DNA of 64,000 bases, from assembly GCF_006968745.1 (NCBI RefSeq), contig NZ_CP030118.1, positions 4,616,399 through 4,680,398 of the forward strand. The letters run 5' to 3'. Below are positions 59,323 to 64,000 of this stretch, piece after piece. The DNA is from Brasilonema sennae CENA114 (GTDB lineage Bacteria; Cyanobacteriota; Cyanobacteriia; Cyanobacteriales; Nostocaceae). Under the pieces are notes generated by a model that had not been told where the DNA came from, made no database searches, and saw only the letters and a program-made list of their open reading frames with translations. The first letter of the stretch is position 1; the number at the start of each line of letters is the position of its first letter. Both the position numbers and the translations under genes were made by a program.

Positions 59323-60402
59323 ATGGGAAAATACAAGCGTATTGGCATTCTTACTAGTGGAGGAGATTGCTCTGGTTTGAATGCAGTGATCAGAGCTGTT
59401 GTCCATTGTGCTTGTGGAAAAGGTTGGGAAGTGCTGGGAATTCGTCAAGCAACTGTGGGATTAATGGCGCGTCCACCGCAATTCACAAAACTGGAAATCG
59501 ACCAAGTTGACCCGCTGTTAACTTCTGGTGGGACAATGTTAGGAACCACCAACAAAGGTGATCCTTTTGCTTTTCCTATGGCTGATGGCAGTGTATGCGA
59601 TCGCTCAGAAGAAATCATTGCAGGCTACCATCAACTCGGTTTAGATGCTTTGATTGGGATTGGTGGCGATGGTAGCTTGGCTATTCTCCGTCGCTTGGCA
59701 CAACAAGGCGGGATTAATTTAGTAGGTATTCCCAAAACGATTGATAATGATATTGGGATTACTGAACATGCTATCGGTTTTGATACTGCAGTTAATATTG
59801 CCACAGAAGCACTCGATAGGTTACATTTTACAGCTGCTTCTCACAGTCGAGTCATGATTTTAGAAGTCATGGGTCGTGATGCAGGACACATTGCCATTGC
59901 TGCGGGAATTGCAGGGGGCGCAGATGTGATTTTAATTCCAGAAATTCTCTACACGATTGACCACATCTGCAACAAAATTAAACAGCGCCAAGAAAAAGGC
60001 AAAAACTATTGTTTAATTATTGTTTCCGAGGCAGTTCGTACTCAAGAAGGTGAAAGTATCACAATGACAAATCGCTTGGGTCAATCTCGGTATGGTGGTA
60101 TTGGTCAATACTTAGCTGATCAAATTAGCGATCGCATTGGTGCAGAAACCCGAGTCACAGTATTAGGACACATCCAACGGGGTGGAACCGCTTCACCACT
60201 GGATCGACTCGTGGCAGCTGCCTTTGGTGTAGCAGCAGTAAACCTCATTGATGAAGGTAAATATGACTACATGGTAACATGGCAAAATCGCCGAGTTTTT
60301 CCTGTACCCATTGCTGAGGCGATCGCTCAGTATAGAGCTGTCAACCCAGAGGATACTTTAGTCAAAACTGCTCGTGGTTTGGGTATTTATTTGGGAGATT
60401 AA
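59323..60402 (+). CDS. pfkA: 6-phosphofructokinase
   Basis: A 359-residue PfkA-type enzyme: RIGILTSGGDCSGLNAVIRA (phosphate-binding GGD, about 6-25), GIGGDGSLAILRRLA (about 108-122), catalytic PKTIDNDIGITEHAIGFDTA, MGRDAGHIAIAAG, and GHIQRGGTASPLDRL. GGDGS, rather than GGEDT, at the gate position near residue 111 fits the ATP-dependent class, although cyanobacterial PFKs need biochemical confirmation of the donor. A terminator hairpin follows at 60411-60433. Confidence 0.94.
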   Translation: MGKYKRIGILTSGGDCSGLNAVIRAVVHCACGKGWEVLGIRQATVGLMARPPQFTKLEIDQVDPLLTSGGTMLGTTNKGDPFAFPMADGSVCDRSEEIIAGYHQLGLDALIGIGGDGSLAILRRLAQQGGINLVGIPKTIDNDIGITEHAIGFDTAVNIATEALDRLHFTAASHSRVMILEVMGRDAGHIAIAAGIAGGADVILIPEILYTIDHICNKIKQRQEKGKNYCLIIVSEAVRTQEGESITMTNRLGQSRYGGIGQYLADQISDRIGAETRVTVLGHIQRGGTASPLDRLVAAAFGVAAVNLIDEGKYDYMVTWQNRRVFPVPIAEAIAQYRAVNPEDTLVKTARGLGIYLGD

Positions 60403-60410
60403 CATTTGTC

Positions 60411-60433
60411 AAGACGTTGCAGTGCAACGTCTT
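60411..60433 (+). terminator. hairpin terminator after pfkA
   Basis: AAGACGTTGCA and TGCAACGTCTT form an 11-bp stem, 9 bp after the pfkA stop codon. The following T run is short. Confidence 0.6.
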
Positions 60434-60515
60434 TACACTACTCAGAAATTGGGGAGAAAATTCCAGGGCATAGGATTTTGCACCAACAGTGAACGACTAT
60501 AGCAAAACATTATAG

Positions 60516-60547
60516 TTGACTCTCTAGTTGACTGGAGATTTCACAAT
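60516..60547 (+). promoter_or_regulatory. MerR-type promoter/operator for the DUF305 gene
   Basis: -35 TTGACT (60516-60521), a 20-bp spacer with dyad TCTCTAGT-TG-ACTGGAGA, and -10 CACAAT (60542-60547), 33 bp before the start codon. Differs at only two positions from the copper-operon site at 54145-54182. Confidence 0.65.
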
Positions 60548-60579
60548 AGAGCTACAAACCATAATATGGATAAAATTCT

Positions 60580-61272
60580 ATGCAACGTGTTTCTTGGAAA
60601 ACTGGGTTTTTTACAGTTACCTTTATCGCACTCGCATCCCTAAGCGCCTGTTCTACAACAACTTCCCAAAATCAAACTCAAGCCCCAAACACCACTGCAA
60701 CTGAGGCTAGCGACAAGCAGCAGATGAACCACGGTGGTATGAATCATAGTAGTGACATGAATCACAGCATGGATTTAGGTTCAGCCGATGCGAACTACGA
60801 TTTGCGGTTCATTGATGCGATGACTCCACACCATGAAGGTGCTGTGGTGATGGCTAAAGTTGCCCTGCAGAAATCAAAACGTCCTGAAATCAAAAAGCTG
60901 GCACAGGAAATCATCAAAGCTCAAAACAAAGAAATCGCTGAGTTGAAACAGTGGCGCACAGCATGGTATCCCAAAGCACCTAGCACGCCAATGGCTTGGA
61001 ATACCCAGATGAATCACATGATGGAAATGTCTCCTGAACAATCTAAAGCTATGCGAATGGACATGGACTTGGGAGCGGCTGATAACGACTTTGACTTGCG
61101 TTTCATCAATGCAATGATTCCACATCATGAAGCAGCGGTGACAATGGCGCAAGATGCATTGAATAAATCCAAGCGCCCTGAAATCAAGAAACTGGCTCAA
61201 AATATCATCACTTCTCAACAACAAGAAATTGCACAAATGAAGAAGTGGCGACAAGCTTGGTATAAGCAGTAA
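60580..61272 (+). CDS. DUF305 copper-binding lipoprotein (CopM-like)
   Basis: A 230-residue protein with a lipoprotein signal (ALASLSAC, Cys about residue 24), a His/Met-rich segment (MNHGGMNHSSDMNHSMDL), and two tandem DUF305 helical units. Each unit has DLRFI(D/N)AM(T/I)PHHE(G/A)AV and a KSKRPEIKKLAQ helix. CopM in Synechocystis is a periplasmic DUF305 protein that binds copper and protects cells. The MerR-type promoter shared with the copA operon supports the same role. Confidence 0.88.
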   Translation: MQRVSWKTGFFTVTFIALASLSACSTTTSQNQTQAPNTTATEASDKQQMNHGGMNHSSDMNHSMDLGSADANYDLRFIDAMTPHHEGAVVMAKVALQKSKRPEIKKLAQEIIKAQNKEIAELKQWRTAWYPKAPSTPMAWNTQMNHMMEMSPEQSKAMRMDMDLGAADNDFDLRFINAMIPHHEAAVTMAQDALNKSKRPEIKKLAQNIITSQQQEIAQMKKWRQAWYKQ

Positions 61273-61572
61273 TACCCTTTCACAAAAATCCTGATACATT
61301 TGACTCCACGGCAGTTGCTCCACTTGGGGAAACCCCAAGACCGCACTGCCTCCCCTACTCCCCCTACTCCCCCTACTCCCCCACTTACCCACTTACCCAT
61401 ATTTATCAACTTTAAAGTAGTGGGAGGAGGGGGTGCGATGCTCTAGCAGGAAGACTCACTCAGGGCGATTGCCCAAAGGGCAGACGCCAGAGGCGTATCG
61501 CAGCGGTTGCTTTTTGAGTAGCTCGTCGTATCAAACCTCAGATGATATCAGCATCCAAAGAGGATGTTACAA
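61273..61572. repeat. repeat-bearing spacer
   Basis: A tandem CCCCCTACTC tract (about 61353-61380), CCCACTTACC units, and a HIP-like palindromic repeat at 61430-61505 (GGTGCGATGCTCTAGCAGGA; GGGCGATTGCCCAAAGGGC) related to sequences at 3085-3170 and 55830-55865. No gene. Confidence 0.55.
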
Positions 61573-62469
61573 CTACCAATCTTTCTCACAGAGAAGAAAC
61601 ACATAGGCATCCCTCTTTTCCCACAAAAACCCATCTATACCCCAACTCAACCCACCCAACCTCACAGCAACAGCAGGTAGATGTCCAGTCGGAGCTGAGG
61701 AATTGAACGTCAGTTCATTGATTTGTAACCAATTTTTATGGACGCGCCATTCTACACAATCACCAAAGGCTTCGTAAATCTTATCGTTAGCTTTGAGATT
61801 TCCTCCTACGCTTTTCCAAATGCGTTGTTGAACACTAAATCCAAAGCGACCATTGGAAGATTCTACCCAAAGTTGGTCGATAGCGCGGAGGTCTTCGTGT
61901 GGGAAGTTGTGGATAGATGCTACATTTAGCCAACCTTCTTGTTCTCGATTTGTCAGGTTGAGCATAATCCTGAGTGTTTCGTGATCAGCTTCTTTCCATC
62001 TTCCAGATACTAGGAGATCGCGCAATGTTGTAGTTAACTTTGGTGTCTTTTGTAAAGTTAGCTGCTGTTGACTCAAGTCTTTGAGCTTTCTTGCTTCTTG
62101 ATGCTGGTGTTTTTCTTGTTCGAGTTGAGCTAGTAAGCGACGTTCTGTTTCTTGACGCTGGTGTTTTTCTTGTTCAAGTTGAGCTAGTAAGCGATGTTCT
62201 GTTTCTTGAAGCTGATGTTTTTCTTGTTCGAGTTGAGTTAAGAGGTGTTTTTCTTGTTCGAGTTGAGCTAGTAAGCGACGTTCTGTTTCTTGACGCTGGT
62301 GTTTTTCTTGTTCAAGTTGAGCTAGTAAGCGATGTTCTATTTCTTGAAGCTGATGTTTTTCTTGTTTGAGTTGAGTTAAGAGCCGCTTTTTCCATTTAAA
62401 CCACAATAACACTCCTACTGCTACTGTCACGACTACTGCAACGCTTATGCTAATGGCAAGCCAATTCAT
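61573..62469 (-). CDS. membrane-anchored GUN4-domain protein with tandem coiled-coil repeats
   Basis: A 298-residue protein: membrane helix (about 4-25), coiled coil (about 30-140) built of near-identical 18-residue units such as LLAQLEQEKHQRQETERR, and a GUN4 domain (about 143-298) with WKEADHETLRIMLNLTNREQ, DLRAIDQLWVESSNGRFGFS and SVGGNLKANDKIYEAFGDCV. GUN4 binds porphyrins and activates Mg-chelatase. Multi-domain GUN4 proteins like this one are usually of unknown function. The DNA repeats (62091-62390) are almost identical, so unit number may vary. Confidence 0.85.
   Translation of the reverse strand: MNWLAISISVAVVVTVAVGVLLWFKWKKRLLTQLKQEKHQLQEIEHRLLAQLEQEKHQRQETERRLLAQLEQEKHLLTQLEQEKHQLQETEHRLLAQLEQEKHQRQETERRLLAQLEQEKHQHQEARKLKDLSQQQLTLQKTPKLTTTLRDLLVSGRWKEADHETLRIMLNLTNREQEGWLNVASIHNFPHEDLRAIDQLWVESSNGRFGFSVQQRIWKSVGGNLKANDKIYEAFGDCVEWRVHKNWLQINELTFNSSAPTGHLPAVAVRLGGLSWGIDGFLWEKRDAYVFLLCEKDW
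62091..62390. repeat. intragenic tandem repeat array in the GUN4-protein gene
   Basis: Near-identical 54-bp units (TTTTTCTTGTTCGAGTTGAG followed by CTAGTAAGCGACGTTCTGTT) in a higher-order pattern; one truncated unit at about 62222-62254. Confidence 0.85.
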
Positions 62470-62625
62470 AACCTTTTTATGCCTGTGATAATTTCACGCT
62501 GATTTAATTTGTCTGTTGTTAACTATTAAAAACAGAGTTGTCAAGACTGATACCTGATAAATGCTCAATTCCATAGTCAAAATCTCTACCGTCGCTTGCG
62601 GGAAAACCATTAGCAGGAACACCAA

Positions 62626-63012
62626 TCAATCCGTTGCAAAGCGCATCAACTTCCTCACATCATCGATTGGCAATCGTAACTCTTTGCTAATTGCTGCTTC
62701 CAATGCGCTAAGTTGTGTGACCGGAAATTCAAATTCTAGTTCTTTTAGGGCTTTGGAAGCTGTCTTGACTCTGACTCTAGAAAGATTTTGATGCTTTTTG
62801 ATTTGAACTGTGATTGATAGTACAAGTGTTGGGGATTGCTTTGCTGATAATGTCTCAACCTTCAACGGATTCGTTGATTGACGAGAGCGCAACAATATGC
62901 TATTCATCACAAATCCACTCCCCACCCAAAAAGTCAATCCAAGCAGTGGTAGGAGTAGCCAAAACTCTAATCCCAAAGAACGTAAAATCTTAAACCATCG
63001 GGATTGGAGCAT
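62626..63012 (-). CDS. hypothetical single-pass membrane protein
   Basis: A 128-residue protein with one N-terminal membrane helix (about 15-38, LEFWLLLPLLGLTFWVGSGF) and a soluble domain (about 45-128). That domain contains a beta-strand pair (LVLSITVQIKK, RVRVKTASKALKELEFEF) and an amphipathic helix (LSALEAAISKELRLP). It starts 63 bp from the divergent RppA-like regulator. No family recognised. Confidence 0.6.
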   Translation of the reverse strand: MLQSRWFKILRSLGLEFWLLLPLLGLTFWVGSGFVMNSILLRSRQSTNPLKVETLSAKQSPTLVLSITVQIKKHQNLSRVRVKTASKALKELEFEFPVTQLSALEAAISKELRLPIDDVRKLMRFATD

Positions 63013-63075
63013 AGATTCACTTTACAGATACTAAGCACACTAGGATAAAGAAAAAACAACAGCAGCGATCGCCCT

Positions 63076-63753
63076 ATGTTAATTTTACTGGTGGAAGATG
63101 ACCCAGCCCAATTAGAACCACTGCGAGCTGCGCTCACTAAAGCAGGACATATTATTGATGCGATAGAAGATGGACAAACAGCCCAATGGCTCTTATCTCA
63201 AAAAGATTATGACTTGCTGATTTTAGACTGGATGCTTCCTAAAGTCAGTGGCGTTGACCTTTGTCGGGAATATCGACTAGCGCTTAAAACTGCCCCAGTA
63301 CTAATACTAACTGCTAAGGATACGACATCAGATAAAGTTTATGGTTTAGATGCTGGAGCAGATGATTATCTGGTAAAACCAGTTGATATTGTCGAACTGC
63401 TAGCACGGGTGAGAGCTTTGAGAAGGCGCTCGCCACTTTGGCAAGGAGACAAACTTACTTTGGCAGATTTACATCTCGATTTGAATAACCTGACTATTGA
63501 GCGAAATCAATTTACGGCTCAATTATCTGGTCGAGAATTTCAGCTAATGGAGTACTTGATGCGCCATCCTCGTCAAATTCTATCTCATAATCAAATAGAA
63601 CAGGCTCTTTGGGGATGGGGCACAGAACCAGAAAGTAATGCTGTGACAACACTGGTGCGCCGATTGCGACAGCGCCTGCAAACAGTTGGAGCAAAAGATT
63701 GGCTAGAAAATGTTTATGCTATGGGTTATCGGCTTGATGTTCCGGAAAGATGA
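63076..63753 (+). CDS. rppA: OmpR/PhoB-family response regulator (RppA-like)
   Basis: A 225-residue regulator. Receiver domain with MLILLVEDDPAQLEPLRAAL, phosphoryl Asp in DLLILDWMLPKVSGVDL (about D52), T in LILTAKD and K in DYLVKPVD. Winged-helix domain with LSGREFQLMEYLMRHP and VTTLVRRLRQRL (about 150-220). Downstream, 66 bp later, a sensor kinase begins, matching the RppA-RppB arrangement linked in Synechocystis to redox or nickel sensing. Confidence 0.88.
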   Translation: MLILLVEDDPAQLEPLRAALTKAGHIIDAIEDGQTAQWLLSQKDYDLLILDWMLPKVSGVDLCREYRLALKTAPVLILTAKDTTSDKVYGLDAGADDYLVKPVDIVELLARVRALRRRSPLWQGDKLTLADLHLDLNNLTIERNQFTAQLSGREFQLMEYLMRHPRQILSHNQIEQALWGWGTEPESNAVTTLVRRLRQRLQTVGAKDWLENVYAMGYRLDVPER

Positions 63754-63819
63754 CAAGGGGACGAGGCGAAGCACAGGAGCAGAGGAGAATAATCTTTGAC
63801 TATTGACTAATGACTAATT

Positions 63820-64000
63820 ATGTTTGTTCGTAGCCGTCGCAATTTGGCATACTTATTTACAATATCGATGGGGAGCATCCTCATCACATTTGCTGGTATA
63901 GCATATTACTTCGTTGTTCAACAGCAGCTTCAAGCTTTTGACGACAGACTTTATTCTGATAGCAAAGCTATTGCCAGAACTCCACTGTACAAGCTGTATA
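63820..64000 (+). CDS. sensor histidine kinase, N-terminal part (RppB-like), cut by window end
   Basis: From ATG 63820 the frame reads MFVRSRRNLAYLFTISMGSI, a membrane helix (about 11-33), then QQQLQAFDDRLYSDSKAIAR, the start of a periplasmic loop, and runs off the window. The arrangement after an RppA-like regulator supports an RppB-type kinase, but no kinase motif lies within the window. Confidence 0.7.
   Translation, partial: MFVRSRRNLAYLFTISMGSILITFAGIAYYFVVQQQLQAFDDRLYSDSKAIARTPLYKLY

Noticed and set aside
62091..62369. 92-codon plus-strand repetitive frame
   Set aside because: Shadow of the coiled-coil repeats of the GUN4-domain gene on the opposite strand.

Overview
The window looks like chromosome of a filamentous, probably Nostocales-type cyanobacterium. 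Support comes from abundant HIP1 octamers (GCGATCGC), a flv4-sll0218-flv2 type flavodiiron operon, a GUN4-domain protein, a DUF3365 heme sensor, RppA/RppB-like regulators and many short cyanobacterial repeats (heptamer tracts and several MITE families). No rRNA or tRNA gene was recognised. The GC-rich toxin-antitoxin pair near 56 kb is the most foreign-looking coding segment.

Layout. 1-9.6 kb: a broken glycogen phosphorylase remnant, a permease with a small upstream partner, a Na+/H+ antiporter whose 5' region is also present as an upstream duplicate, trpD, a large repeat element, a type II NADH dehydrogenase and a heme-binding DUF3365/HAMP sensor. 9.7-23.5 kb: a Type III-D-like CRISPR-Cas locus. 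cas6 is on the plus strand. A long minus-strand operon follows in the order cas10, cas7, csx10, a cas11-like gene, a CARF protein with a RelE-like tail, cas7, a PD-(D/E)XK-like protein, cas7, a Csx19-like gene, cas7, an unknown protein and a short CARF-only protein. There is no cas1/cas2, and the only array seen is a two-repeat relic upstream of cas10. 23.6-36 kb: a Ser/Thr kinase, a peptidoglycan-binding protein, transposon debris (IS and TnpB remnants, MITE), prmA, a cysE/Rrf2 divergent pair, a DUF202 protein, a CadD-like transporter next to a permease stump, and an XRE regulator/hybrid histidine kinase pair.

36-49 kb: LysR and Rrf2 regulators, the flv4-2 photoprotection operon, two divergent CadD-like transporters, a TSUP exporter, and three secreted proteins that could form a periplasmic aldose oxidation route (PQQ-type sugar dehydrogenase, SMP-30 lactonase, DUF4380 mutarotase-like). 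49-55 kb: an hsdR stump, a coiled-coil protein, and a copper chaperone/CopA operon driven by a MerR-type promoter. Nearly the same promoter lies in front of the CopM-like DUF305 gene at 60.6 kb. 55-64 kb: small cyanobacterial genes, a DUF1778/GNAT toxin-antitoxin module, nested repeats, an unrecognised alpha/beta hydrolase, a possible structured RNA, pfkA, a GUN4 coiled-coil protein and an RppA/RppB two-component pair cut by the window end.

The most interesting points are the CRISPR effector set (CARF-RelE, PD-(D/E)XK, truncated CARF, HD-less Cas10, relic array), the shared MerR operator linking copA and copM, the charged insertion in the CopA P-domain, and the way MITEs sit at functionally sensitive places (glgP cofactor site, cas6 start, flv4-2 spacer, copper-operon leader).
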